Assembly (NCBI GenBank): GCA_001604215.1
Contig: LVAX01000071.1
Coordinates: 1-37,549, forward strand
Direction of reading: 5' to 3'
DNA length: 37,549 bases
Source: Clostridiales bacterium Firm_18
Lineage (GTDB): Bacteria; Bacillota; Clostridia; Monoglobales; Firm-18
Under the pieces are notes generated by a model. The model was not told the DNA's origin, ran no database searches, and worked only from the letters and a program-made list of their open reading frames with translations. Made by a program: the position numbers and the translations under genes. Shown here one piece after another: positions 25,957 through 33,396 of this stretch; the first letter of the stretch is position 1, and each line of letters opens with the position of its first letter.

Positions 25957-26972
25957 AGGTTGTAACATTTGGTGAAATCATGCTGAGGCTTCAGACACCG
26001 GGGTTTCAGAGGTTTATTCAAGCCCAATCATTAGAATCCACTTTTGGCGGCGGAGAGGCTAACGTTGCTGTAAGCATTGCGAATTATGGTTTGGATGCAT
26101 ATTATGTATCAAAGCTTCCCAAAAACCCGCTTGGTGACGCGTGTATCGCAGAGCTTCGAAAGCATGGAGTTAAAACGGATTATATTGCCCGAGGCGGGGA
26201 AAGGCTTGGCATTTACTTCGTTGAAAAGGGAGCGTCGCAGCGTGCATCCAACGTTGTTTATGACAGGGCGCACTCATCAATTTCAACCGCAAGCGCTGAG
26301 GATTTTGACTGGGATAAAATATTTGAAGGAGCGGATTGGTTCCATTTCACCGGAATAACGCCCGCCCTTGGTGACCCGATAGCGGATATTACACTTGATG
26401 CATGTAAAAAAGCAAAAGAGAAGGGCATTACGGTAAGCTGTGACCTTAACTTCAGAAAAAAACTGTGGACAAGCGAAAAAGCAGGCAGGGTTATGTCATC
26501 TCTTATGCCTTTTGTTGATGTTTTAATAGCAAATGAAGAGGATGCAGAGAAGGTTTTCGGAATTAAAGCCTCCGATACGGATGTTACCGGCGGGAAACTG
26601 TCAGACGAAGGATATTATGACGTTTGCAGACAATTGGTTGACAAATTTAATTTCAAAAAGGTTGCCATAACATTAAGGGAAAGCATTTCCGCATCACATA
26701 ACAACTGGTCGGCCCTTTTATATGACGGAAAAGAGTTTTACAAATCCAGAAAATATGAAATAACGATTGTTGACAGGGTAGGCGGTGGCGACAGCTTTGG
26801 CGGCGGATTGATATACGCACTGCTAAACGGCTACGATATGCAAGGCTCGATTGAATTTGCCGTTGCGGCGTCTTGCCTTAAACATTCGATTGAAGGTGAT
26901 TTCAATTTGGTATCCGTTGACGAGGTTAAAAACCTTGCCAAGGGTGACGCTTCCGGAAGAGTGCAAAGATAA
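25953..26972 (+). CDS. kdgK: 2-keto-3-deoxygluconate kinase (PfkB family)
   Basis: 339 aa PfkB-fold sugar kinase. The N-terminal TFGEIMLRLQTPG and FGGGEANVAVSIANYGL are typical of KDG kinases; the anion-hole and catalytic region is VDRVGGGDSFGGGLIYAL (catalytic Asp about 281). It phosphorylates 2-keto-3-deoxygluconate to KDPG, the substrate of the aldolase encoded just upstream and overlapping by four bases. AAGGAGG lies in the eda end. A long hairpin follows the stop. Confidence 0.93.
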   Translation: MKVVTFGEIMLRLQTPGFQRFIQAQSLESTFGGGEANVAVSIANYGLDAYYVSKLPKNPLGDACIAELRKHGVKTDYIARGGERLGIYFVEKGASQRASNVVYDRAHSSISTASAEDFDWDKIFEGADWFHFTGITPALGDPIADITLDACKKAKEKGITVSCDLNFRKKLWTSEKAGRVMSSLMPFVDVLIANEEDAEKVFGIKASDTDVTGGKLSDEGYYDVCRQLVDKFNFKKVAITLRESISASHNNWSALLYDGKEFYKSRKYEITIVDRVGGGDSFGGGLIYALLNGYDMQGSIEFAVAASCLKHSIEGDFNLVSVDEVKNLAKGDASGRVQR

Positions 26973-27006
26973 ATTCATTGCAAGACCGGCTTATGCCTCT
27001 AAAAAT

Positions 27007-27057
27007 ATATGGGCCTGACTTTCTTATACCTTTAGTATAAAAGAGTCAGGCCCATAT
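27007..27057. repeat. Palindromic repeat, copy C, inside-out arrangement; likely hairpin terminator
   Basis: A long near-perfect hairpin: 14-bp outer stem ATATGGGCCTGACT / AGTCAGGCCCATAT and an inner TTATAC / GTATAA around a 5-base loop. The half units are those of the 50-bp palindrome family but in the opposite order, so the ATAT ends are outside. It separates kdgK from the convergent Asn-rich gene and may end both transcripts, though no T-run follows. Confidence 0.65.
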
Positions 27058-27130
27058 TGGTTTGATAGGTATCATTAAGATGTGTCGTGGCTCGATGGTA
27101 TTATTGAGCCGTTATTTTTGCAAACCACAA

Positions 27131-27280
27131 TTACATATTGTTGCCGCTTCTGTTGTTATTATCGTTTCTGTTGTTATTGTTGTTTCTGTTGGCATTGTTG
27201 TTTTGCTCATTTCTTTTGTTGTCTTTTTCATGCTTCCTTTTGCGCTGCTGATTGTTGTCAATCTGACTGTCCTTTGACAT
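27131..27280 (-). CDS. Asn-rich basic mini-protein, 49 aa
   Basis: Not recognised. It starts with ATG 27280, seven bases after AAAGGAGAG, a clear ribosome binding site. The protein begins MSKDSQIDNNQQRKRKHEKD and then is largely Asn with regularly spaced Arg (blocks of N-N-N, N-N-N-N-N-R, ending RSGNNM). Near 40 percent of residues are Asn; there is no Cys, Trp or hydrophobic core, so it must be disordered. High basic charge would suit binding to nucleic acid or an acidic surface. The opposite strand reads as a hydrophobic Val/Ile frame, which is its shadow. It lies between kdgK and ung, transcribed towards kdgK. Confidence 0.6.
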   Translation of the reverse strand: MSKDSQIDNNQQRKRKHEKDNKRNEQNNNANRNNNNNRNDNNNRSGNNM

Positions 27281-27410
27281 AAAACACTCTCCTTTATAAT
27301 CTTTAATAGTATTTATTTCCCAATCAACAGCTTTTTATACATAGAATTCTTGATATATTCACGGGCATTTTAACGCATTATTGCGGGGAATTTGCCTTTT
27401 AAAACCATCC

Positions 27411-27436
27411 ATATGGGGCCCGGCTCCCTTATGCCT
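27411..27436. repeat. Single half unit of the palindromic repeat family, copy D
   Basis: ATATGGGGCC...GGCTCCC...TTATGCCT is the right half of the 50-bp palindrome without its partner. It directly follows the ung stop codon on the minus strand. Confidence 0.6.
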
Positions 27437-27438
27437 GC

Positions 27439-28104
27439 TTAAAGCTGCCAGTCGATGGGCTGCATTCCGTTTGCAGTAAGTATTTTATTTGTTTTTGAAA
27501 AATGTCGGCAGCCGAAAAAACCTCTCGAGGCCGAAAGGGGGCTTGGATGCGCAGCGGTAAGAACATAATGGTTTTTGTTTGTGATCAGGGTTTGCTTTTC
27601 CCTTGCGGGACGCCCCCAAAGAAGAAAAACTATGGGTTTTTCCCTTTCGTTGAGGTGAGATATGATACAATCGGTAAAAATTTCCCAGCCTTTTTTACTG
27701 TGGGAAAAAGCACAGCCGCTCCTTACCGTTAAAATTGTGTTAAGCAAAAGAACACCTTGTTTCGCCCATCCTGTAAGATTGCCGGTATTGGGTATTTTAA
27801 ACCCCAAATCATCACTTAGCTCTTTGAATATATTAACAAGAGAAGGAGGCGGGGGTGTTCCTTCTTTAACCGAAAATGCCATACCATGAGCCTGGTTTGG
27901 GTTATGGTACGGATCCTGACCTAAGATGACCGCTTTGACATCGCTGTAAGAGGTTGCCTTTAATGCATTAAAAATATCGTTCATATGCGGATATATTGTA
28001 TATGATGCATACTCCTTTTTTAAAAATCCCCTTAATTTAAGGTAATATTCTTTTTTAAATTCATCCTTTAAAATATCGTCCCATTCGTTTCCCAAAACAA
28101 CCAT
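27439..28104 (-). CDS. ung: Uracil-DNA glycosylase, family 1
   Basis: 221 aa. Catalytic motif GQDPYHNPNQAHGMAFSV with Asp64, and the second motif HPSPLSASRGFFGCRHFSKTN with His186. It removes uracil from DNA, starting base excision repair; it complements dut. GGAGG lies eight bases before the start. It is transcribed away from radA. A separate TTATGCCTAA half-repeat and a full palindrome (copy E) lie in the divergent gap. I see no LexA box there. Confidence 0.96.
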   Translation of the reverse strand: MVVLGNEWDDILKDEFKKEYYLKLRGFLKKEYASYTIYPHMNDIFNALKATSYSDVKAVILGQDPYHNPNQAHGMAFSVKEGTPPPPSLVNIFKELSDDLGFKIPNTGNLTGWAKQGVLLLNTILTVRSGCAFSHSKKGWEIFTDCIISHLNEREKPIVFLLWGRPAREKQTLITNKNHYVLTAAHPSPLSASRGFFGCRHFSKTNKILTANGMQPIDWQL

Positions 28105-28180
28105 AATTGTTCCTCCGTTATTTTTTTCTTATGCCTAAGTAAAAGATTAGCACAATAATTGAAAAATGTAAAGTGTGTTA

Positions 28181-28230
28181 TAGGCATAAGAGAGCCAAGC
28201 CACATATGGAGCTTAGATTTCTTATGCCTA
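28181..28230. repeat. Dispersed 50-bp palindromic repeat, copy E
   Basis: Exactly 50 bp from TAGGCATAAGAGAG to CTTATGCCTA with central ATATGGAG. It lies between the divergent genes ung and radA, upstream of the radA promoter. Confidence 0.85.
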
Positions 28231-28251
28231 AAAATTTCGGCATTTTTGCAG

Positions 28252-28280
28252 TAGACAATTTGTTGGTTTTGTTGTAATAT
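28252..28280 (+). promoter_or_regulatory. Probable radA promoter
   Basis: TAGACA (28252-28257), 17-base spacer, TAATAT (28275-28280), ending 11 bases before the start codon, which implies a very short leader. Confidence 0.5.
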
Positions 28281-28291
28281 AGTATTAGGTG

Positions 28292-29659
28292 ATGAAATTG
28301 AAGGAAAAAACAGTATTTTTTTGCAGCGAATGCGGCTGTGAATCCCCTAAATGGATGGGCAAGTGCCCGGGCTGCGGGCAGTGGAATACAATGATAGAGG
28401 AAAAAGTAGCACCGGAGAATTCAAAAAACAGGTCACATAATTCAAAAGCTGCGGGAAAGCCGAAAAAGCTTTCCGAAATATCCTCCGAGCAGGAGGAGCG
28501 TTTGAAAACCAATATTTCGGAGCTTGACCGCGTTTTAGGCGGCGGGGCCGTAAGCGGCTCCCTTGTTTTGGTAGGGGGAGACCCCGGAATAGGGAAATCG
28601 ACATTGCTTTTGCAAATGTGCAAAACTCTTGACTGCAAAGGTGAAATTTTGTATGTATCGGGAGAGGAATCTGTCCGCCAGATAAAAATGAGGGCCGACA
28701 GGCTTTCGATAAAAGCAGACAATCTTTCAATTATGTCCGAAACCGAGCTTGATACCATATGCGAAACTGCCGGCAAAACCAACCCGGCCGTAATTATAAT
28801 AGATTCCGTTCAAACAATTTATGACAGCTCTATTACATCTGCGGCGGGCAGCGTAAGCCAGGTTCGCGAGGTTGCCCATGCCATGATGCGTCTTGCTAAA
28901 GAGGACGGTGTAACGGTGTTCCTGGTCGGTCACGTTACAAAGGAAGGCGCCATTGCGGGCCCGAAGGTGCTTGAACATATGGTTGATTGTGTGCTTTATT
29001 TTGAAGGTGAAAGACATCAGCACCACAGGATATTAAGAGCGGTTAAAAACCGTTTCGGTTCCACAAATGAAATCGGAGTTTTTGAAATGTGTGACAGCGG
29101 GCTTAGAGAAATTTTTAATCCTTCGGAAATGTTGCTTTCCGGACGCCCGCAAAACACAAGCGGCTCTTGTGTTATATGCGCGCTTGAAGGCACCCGTCCT
29201 ATTCTTGCCGAGGTGCAGGCGCTGGTGACACGCTCTAATTTCCCGGCGCCGCGCCGTATGTCGGCCGGGATAGATTATAACAGGGTATCCCTTTTGATGG
29301 CTGTTTTGGAAAAACGTATCGGGTACAATTTATCCACGCAGGATGCGTTTGTAAATGTAATCGGAGGCTTGCGTATAGATGAGCCGGCGGCTGATTTGGG
29401 GGTGACTCTTGCGATCGCATCCGGGTATCGGGGCTTTATTATTCCCGATAACCTTCTGGCAATCGGCGAAATAGGCCTTACCGGAGAGATTCGTGCGGTA
29501 AATTCCGTTGAAAAGAGAATTGCGGAGGGGGTAAAGCTTGGCTTTGATAAAATAATAATACCCTCGGGCAGCGACAAAAAGACGGAATTGCTAAAAAATG
29601 TTGAAATATATAGGGTTTCCAATCTTCATGATGCTTTAAATATTTTTGACAAAAAATAA
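28292..29659 (+). CDS. radA: DNA repair protein RadA
   Basis: 455 aa. N-terminal C4 zinc finger (Cys11, Cys14, Cys25, Cys28), RecA-like ATPase with Walker A GGDPGIGKST (about 97-105), the RadA-specific KNRFGSTNEIGVF (about 250), and a C-terminal Lon-like domain ending with KIIIPSGSDKK. It acts in branch migration during recombinational repair. Alternative starts are GTG 28289 and TTG 28298; AGGTGA is best spaced for the TTG (giving MKEKTVFFCSECG), so the true N-terminus may be two residues shorter. The carD promoter begins inside its last codons. Confidence 0.95.
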   Translation: MKLKEKTVFFCSECGCESPKWMGKCPGCGQWNTMIEEKVAPENSKNRSHNSKAAGKPKKLSEISSEQEERLKTNISELDRVLGGGAVSGSLVLVGGDPGIGKSTLLLQMCKTLDCKGEILYVSGEESVRQIKMRADRLSIKADNLSIMSETELDTICETAGKTNPAVIIIDSVQTIYDSSITSAAGSVSQVREVAHAMMRLAKEDGVTVFLVGHVTKEGAIAGPKVLEHMVDCVLYFEGERHQHHRILRAVKNRFGSTNEIGVFEMCDSGLREIFNPSEMLLSGRPQNTSGSCVICALEGTRPILAEVQALVTRSNFPAPRRMSAGIDYNRVSLLMAVLEKRIGYNLSTQDAFVNVIGGLRIDEPAADLGVTLAIASGYRGFIIPDNLLAIGEIGLTGEIRAVNSVEKRIAEGVKLGFDKIIIPSGSDKKTELLKNVEIYRVSNLHDALNIFDKK

Positions 29660-29674
29660 AAAAAGTAGTATAAT
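29646..29674 (+). promoter_or_regulatory. Consensus sigma-A promoter of carD
   Basis: TTGACA (29646-29651), 17-base spacer, TATAAT (29669-29674): a perfect consensus promoter overlapping the end of radA, 34 bases before the carD start. Confidence 0.85.
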
Positions 29675-29707
29675 TGGGGTATGAGTTAAATTGGAGGTAA
29701 TTAATAC

Positions 29708-30205
29708 ATGTTTAACATAGGAGACAAAATAGTATACCCTATGCATGGTGCGGGAATAATTGAAGCAATTGAGGAGAAAAAGTTTTTAAAGCAAAAACAA
29801 TCGTATTATATTATGAAAATGCCTATCGGCGATATGAAGGTTATGATTCCTATTAAAAAAAGTGAGGAAATAGGCATAAGATATATTATAGACAAAGCGA
29901 CCGGCTGCGAAATTTTAGCGAAGTTTAAGACTCTGAAGGCCAATAAAAACGACAACTGGAATAAACGCTACCGTGAAAACATGATAAAAATACGTTCAGG
30001 AAATATAATGGATATTTTGGATGTTGTAAAGTCGCTTATGCTCAGGGAAAAGGAAAAGGGACTGTCAACCAGCGAAAGAAAAATGCTCAGCAATGCAAAA
30101 CAGATTTTAATCAGCGAGCTGGTGCTTGCAAAAGTGGCAATGCAGGACGAAATCGAAAGGGAACTTCAGCAAGTCATTGATGATGAATGCAGCGCCTGCG
30201 ATTGA
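29708..30205 (+). CDS. carD: CarD family transcription regulator
   Basis: 165 aa. The N-terminal RNA-polymerase interaction domain (MFNIGDKIVYPMHGAGIIEAIEEK) is the Tudor-like fold shared with Mfd; the C-terminal helical part with NWNKRYRENMIKIRSGN and LSTSERKMLSNAKQIL matches the CarD DNA-binding domain. CarD binds the polymerase beta subunit and stabilises open promoter complexes. It is driven by a consensus promoter, fitting an abundant protein. Its terminator appears to be the one at 32028, now separated from the gene by an insertion sequence of 1.77 kb. Confidence 0.93.
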   Translation: MFNIGDKIVYPMHGAGIIEAIEEKKFLKQKQSYYIMKMPIGDMKVMIPIKKSEEIGIRYIIDKATGCEILAKFKTLKANKNDNWNKRYRENMIKIRSGNIMDILDVVKSLMLREKEKGLSTSERKMLSNAKQILISELVLAKVAMQDEIERELQQVIDDECSACD

Positions 30206-30318
30206 CAATGTGAAACCGGTGGAAATATTTCGAATTTAATATATAACCTAAATTCCCGAATTATTATACAATACATCCTTGAATTGCAGAAAAATCAACA
30301 CTTTTCGAAATATTTGTG

Positions 30319-30360
30319 TTGACTTTTTTACGAATGTATAGTATAATTATACTATACATT
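30319..30360 (+). promoter_or_regulatory. Transposase promoter overlapped by a 28-bp perfect palindrome
   Basis: TTGACT (30319-30324), 17-base spacer, TATAAT (30342-30347). A perfect palindrome with half-site AATGTATAGTATAA spans 30333-30360 and covers the -10. The sequence GTATAGTATAATT recurs at the right end of the IS (31986-31998), so the transposase may bind both and repress itself (inference). Confidence 0.75.
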
Positions 30361-30380
30361 TGTATTTGGGGTGATAAAAA

Positions 30381-31991
30381 ATGGCATTAGATGAATCTAT
30401 AAAAGTACCATTACCAAGACAAGGAATAGTTAGATATAAAAGCGGTGATGTTGTCTATGCTTACTACATTACACGAATATATAGAAATAAAAAAGGCAAG
30501 CCCACCAATGATAGGGTTTCTATTGGCAAAATAGATAATGAAACCGGAATGTTGATTCCTAACAAAAACTATTATGAAATATATGCAAAAGAAACTCCAA
30601 TAAAAGACAATGATATTGAGTCAATAAAAAGCTGTGGAGTAACCTTTTTAATTGATGGTCAGTTTAGAGAAACCGGTCTTTATGACGTTTTAAAGAGAAA
30701 GTTTCCTCAAAATGCTCATAAGATCATAGCACTCGCAGAATATATGCTTTGTGAAGGGAATGTAATGTCATATTATGAAGATTGGTATGATGAAGTATAT
30801 CCTCATAACGGAACTAAACTTAGTTCACCAGAAATAAGTCGTGTTTTCCAATCAATTGATTATAAGAGCAGAATGGACTTTTTTAAAACCTGGATTTATG
30901 CAAGAAAACAACATGAATACATAGTATATGATGTTACATCAATTTCTTCATATTCAAGAGGGATAGAAAGCTTGGAATGCGGATACAACAGGGATAAGGA
31001 AAGCTTGCCTCAGCTTAATTTTGCTATGTATTATGGGCAGGAGAGTATGCTGCCACTTTACTATTGTGTGTATCCTGGGAGTGTACCGGATAAAACACAT
31101 TTGACATATATGCTAAGGGATAATGAACTTATTGGATGTAAAAATGTAAAATATGTTTTGGACAGAGGATTTTTTTGTTCTGATAATTTAAAATATATGA
31201 CAGAAGCAGGGGCAAGATTTATAATCAGTATTCCTAATTCTTCTACTTTCGCAAAAGAATTAATTGATAAACATAGAAGTGAGATAGTAAATCGTTCAGA
31301 ATGCAGACTTGGAAAGGATTTGCCATATGTAAAATCCGTAATAAAAGAGGACTTCGGAATACGTTTTAAAGCCCATATTTATTATAGCCCATCAAAAGCA
31401 GCAGATGAAGAAAATCTACTGTTTGAAGACATTGAAAAGTGTGAAAACGCATTGAGGCAAATGTCTGAACCACCTTCAAGAACATTAAGATACGACAGAT
31501 ACTTTAAAATCAACCATAAAAAAGGCGGTGGAATTGGCTTCATAAGAGATACTGAAAAAATAAATGCCATCATATCACGTTTAGGATTCTTTATAATAGT
31601 GGAAACAGACTTCGAAGCTTCATCTTATGACATTCTTATGACTTATCGGAGACGTGATGTAGTTGAGAAATCATTTGATGAATTAAAAAATGAACTTGAT
31701 ATGAAACGTATTCACTGTCACAATAACCAAACAACTGAAGGCAAGATGTTTGTTGCATTTATTGCGCTTATAATGCGTTCGTGGATACAGAACAAGTTAA
31801 AAGAATATATGAGTATAAATAGCATATCTTTTACCAACATATTAAAAGAGCTTAGAAAAATTAAATATGTTAATACAAAGGATGGCAGGAAACTGTTGTC
31901 TCCAATAACTAAAAAACAAAGGGATATCATGAATACCTGTGGTATATCTACAGATGATTTACAAGCTTGGTTAACCAAGCTTTCTGTATAG
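30381..31991 (+). CDS. IS1634 family (IS4 superfamily) DDE transposase
   Basis: 536 aa. The RNase H-like core shows the first Asp in YDVTSISSYSRG (about 184), a second in VLDRGFFCSDNL, and the YREK signature Y-x2-R-x3-E-x6-K in YRRRDVVEKSFDELK (Glu about 428). The N-terminal VYAYYITRIYRNKKGKP...VSIGKID is typical of the IS1634 group. The length fits active members and the frame has no interruption. GGGGTGAT precedes the ATG. The stop codon falls at the beginning of the right inverted repeat. Confidence 0.93.
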   Translation: MALDESIKVPLPRQGIVRYKSGDVVYAYYITRIYRNKKGKPTNDRVSIGKIDNETGMLIPNKNYYEIYAKETPIKDNDIESIKSCGVTFLIDGQFRETGLYDVLKRKFPQNAHKIIALAEYMLCEGNVMSYYEDWYDEVYPHNGTKLSSPEISRVFQSIDYKSRMDFFKTWIYARKQHEYIVYDVTSISSYSRGIESLECGYNRDKESLPQLNFAMYYGQESMLPLYYCVYPGSVPDKTHLTYMLRDNELIGCKNVKYVLDRGFFCSDNLKYMTEAGARFIISIPNSSTFAKELIDKHRSEIVNRSECRLGKDLPYVKSVIKEDFGIRFKAHIYYSPSKAADEENLLFEDIEKCENALRQMSEPPSRTLRYDRYFKINHKKGGGIGFIRDTEKINAIISRLGFFIIVETDFEASSYDILMTYRRRDVVEKSFDELKNELDMKRIHCHNNQTTEGKMFVAFIALIMRSWIQNKLKEYMSINSISFTNILKELRKIKYVNTKDGRKLLSPITKKQRDIMNTCGISTDDLQAWLTKLSV

Positions 31992-32027
31992 TATAATTTT
32001 ACGGGAATTTAGGATATAAAAGACAAT

Positions 32028-32066
32028 GCGTTCGGGAATGTGCTGTGAGCCCGAACGCTTTTTTTT
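32028..32066 (+). terminator. Rho-independent terminator, probably of carD before the IS insertion
   Basis: GCGTTCGGG (32028-32036) pairs perfectly with CCCGAACGC (32050-32058) and is followed by eight T. Without the IS it would stand about 60 bases after the carD stop. The same stem sequence opens the GC-rich repeat at 19229. Confidence 0.85.
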
Positions 32067-32070
32067 GACT

Positions 32071-32186
32071 TATAGGAAATTGCGCAAAACCCGCGCAATT
32101 TCGCGCTCCGGCGAAATGAATCCGCCTTCGCTTTCCCTCGCGGGGCGAGATGAGGCGCTTTTGGAAAGCGCTATGCGCCGGAACGC
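32071..32186 (-). repeat. GC-rich intergenic repeat, full copy 2 (inverted)
   Basis: On the minus strand it reads GCGTTCCGGCGCATAGCGC... then AAGGCGGATTCATTTC, GCCGGAGCGC, and GAAATTGCGC...GCGCAATTTCC, then TATAA, in the same order as 19229-19343. The left third is the least conserved. It lies right of the terminator in the 450-base stretch without a gene. Confidence 0.8.
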
Positions 32187-32224
32187 TTTTTTAAATTTAA
32201 TCACTTTTTATTTTAATATCATAT

Positions 32225-32410
32225 TATAATTAATGCCTGCTGAATAATTCGCTTCGCGAATTATTTCTATGGCAAAAGCCATAGAAATCGTTGAAAATGG
32301 CGTAATAAGCCCATTTTCAACGATTCAGGCATTGCTTGATGTCTCACTGAATTTTGCTTTTTTACAAAAAAGCAAAATCTAAGTGGAAGTTTTTTGAGAC
32401 ATTAATTATA
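32225..32410. repeat. Nested cluster of hairpins, possible structured RNA or MITE
   Basis: An outer stem TATAATTAATG / CATTAATTATA (32225-32235, 32400-32410) encloses: AATAATTCGC / GCGAATTATT (loop 3), TTTCTATGGC / GCCATAGAAA (loop 4), CGTTGAAAATGG / CCATTTTCAACG (loop 10), a stem AATGCCTG...CAGGCATT around these three, and ATTTTGCTTTTTT / AAAAAAGCAAAAT within GTCTC / GAGAC. No reading frame of note. Type and function are unknown. Confidence 0.6.
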
Positions 32411-32441
32411 TAAATTAAAAGGGAAAAGATGTGCTAATCAG

Positions 32442-33254
32442 TTGAAAAAAGGCGATATTGTAACAAGGAAATCCTACGGCAATGATATCAATTTTATTAT
32501 ATCGGATATTAAAGATAATACCGCATTACTAATCGGTCTGGAACACCGGCTTATAGCCGATGCTCCTTTGATTGATATGGATTACGCTTTCACAAGGCAG
32601 GACGGCAGCCTAAGTCAGGCCGGCTCTGTTTCAAATATTTATAAATATAAAGCGATAATTAAAGCAAGAAACACTTCAAAATCCCTTTTATCCGGAACAA
32701 TGTGCGGGACTATACTTCACATTGACGGTGATCCGTTTTATTTAAAACAATGCATGGACCAGTATGAAAAATTAGGCGTGTCCGCTGTCGGTGTGTTTAT
32801 CGAAGAGGATAAACAACCCGATGTGGTTGTTGACTTGTTAAAACAATACAGGCCGAATATTCTTGTAATTACCGGTCATGATGCGATAAAAAAAGGCTTG
32901 ATAAATTCAATGGATATTAATAATTACAAGAATTCAAAATACTTTACGAAAGGTGTCATAAAAGCAAGGGAGTATAATTCTAATTATGATGAGCTTGTTA
33001 TAATTGCAGGGGGATGCAAGTCGCACTACGAAGCCCTTATGAAGGCAGGCGCCAATTTCGCAAGCTCTCCGGAAAGAATATTGATTAATATTACCGACCC
33101 TGTATACGTCGCATGTAAATTTGCCAATACTTCAGTAAAAGAATATTTAAATATAGAAACCATATCTAAAGATGTTTTATCCGGCTTTGGAAAAATGGGG
33201 GGCATAGAAACCAGGGGCCAATGCCGGGAAGTGAAACCTATGTTTAATTATTAG
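32442..33254 (+). CDS. yabG: Sporulation peptidase YabG
   Basis: 270 aa. It begins MKKGDIVTRKSYGNDINF and contains the conserved stretches GTILHIDGDPFYLKQCMDQY, RPNILVITGHDAIKKG, KYFTKGVIKAREYN and AGANFASSPERILIN found in YabG. In Bacillus and Clostridium it is a mother-cell protease that trims spore coat proteins. It starts with TTG; the Shine-Dalgarno is weak (GGGAAAAGATG). It stands alone behind the hairpin cluster. It is the strongest sign in the window that the host makes spores. Confidence 0.9.
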   Translation: MKKGDIVTRKSYGNDINFIISDIKDNTALLIGLEHRLIADAPLIDMDYAFTRQDGSLSQAGSVSNIYKYKAIIKARNTSKSLLSGTMCGTILHIDGDPFYLKQCMDQYEKLGVSAVGVFIEEDKQPDVVVDLLKQYRPNILVITGHDAIKKGLINSMDINNYKNSKYFTKGVIKAREYNSNYDELVIIAGGCKSHYEALMKAGANFASSPERILINITDPVYVACKFANTSVKEYLNIETISKDVLSGFGKMGGIETRGQCREVKPMFNY

Positions 33255-33396
33255 AAAATTTCGCTTGGAAAAAATAAAAGTTGTAACGGCTTAAAGCTTT
33301 TCAGCGTATTATATCATAGGGATGCAATAGCATTCTATACTGCTCTTTTCAATTTAACAATATGAGCCAGTATATATTATATAAGGAGAGAATTAT

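Larger units (their letters stand above)
30247..32013 (+). mobile_element. Complete IS1634/IS4-type insertion sequence
   Basis: 1767 bp. The ends are 23-bp inverted repeats: CCTAAATTCCCG is identical at both ends, and the following 11 bases differ at three positions (30247-30269 and 31991-32013). A 6-bp direct repeat ATATAA flanks it (30241-30246 and 32014-32019), as expected for target duplication in the IS1634 group. It contains one uninterrupted transposase gene with its own promoter. Intact ends, frame and duplication point to a recent insertion. It is more AT-rich than its neighbours. Confidence 0.9.

Noticed and set aside
26780..26815. GGGD in place of the usual GAGD motif in KdgK
   Set aside because: This variant is familiar to me from other bacterial KDG kinases and keeps the catalytic Asp, so it is not a sign of inactivity.
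27062..27277. Plus-strand frame with a Val/Ile-rich hydrophobic stretch resembling a membrane protein
   Set aside because: Val/Ile codons GTT/ATT are the reverse complement of the Asn codons of the minus-strand mini-gene, which has the better ribosome binding site.
28105..28291. LexA box between ung and radA
   Set aside because: No GAAC-N4-GTTC sequence is found in the gap; only the palindromic repeat and an ordinary promoter.
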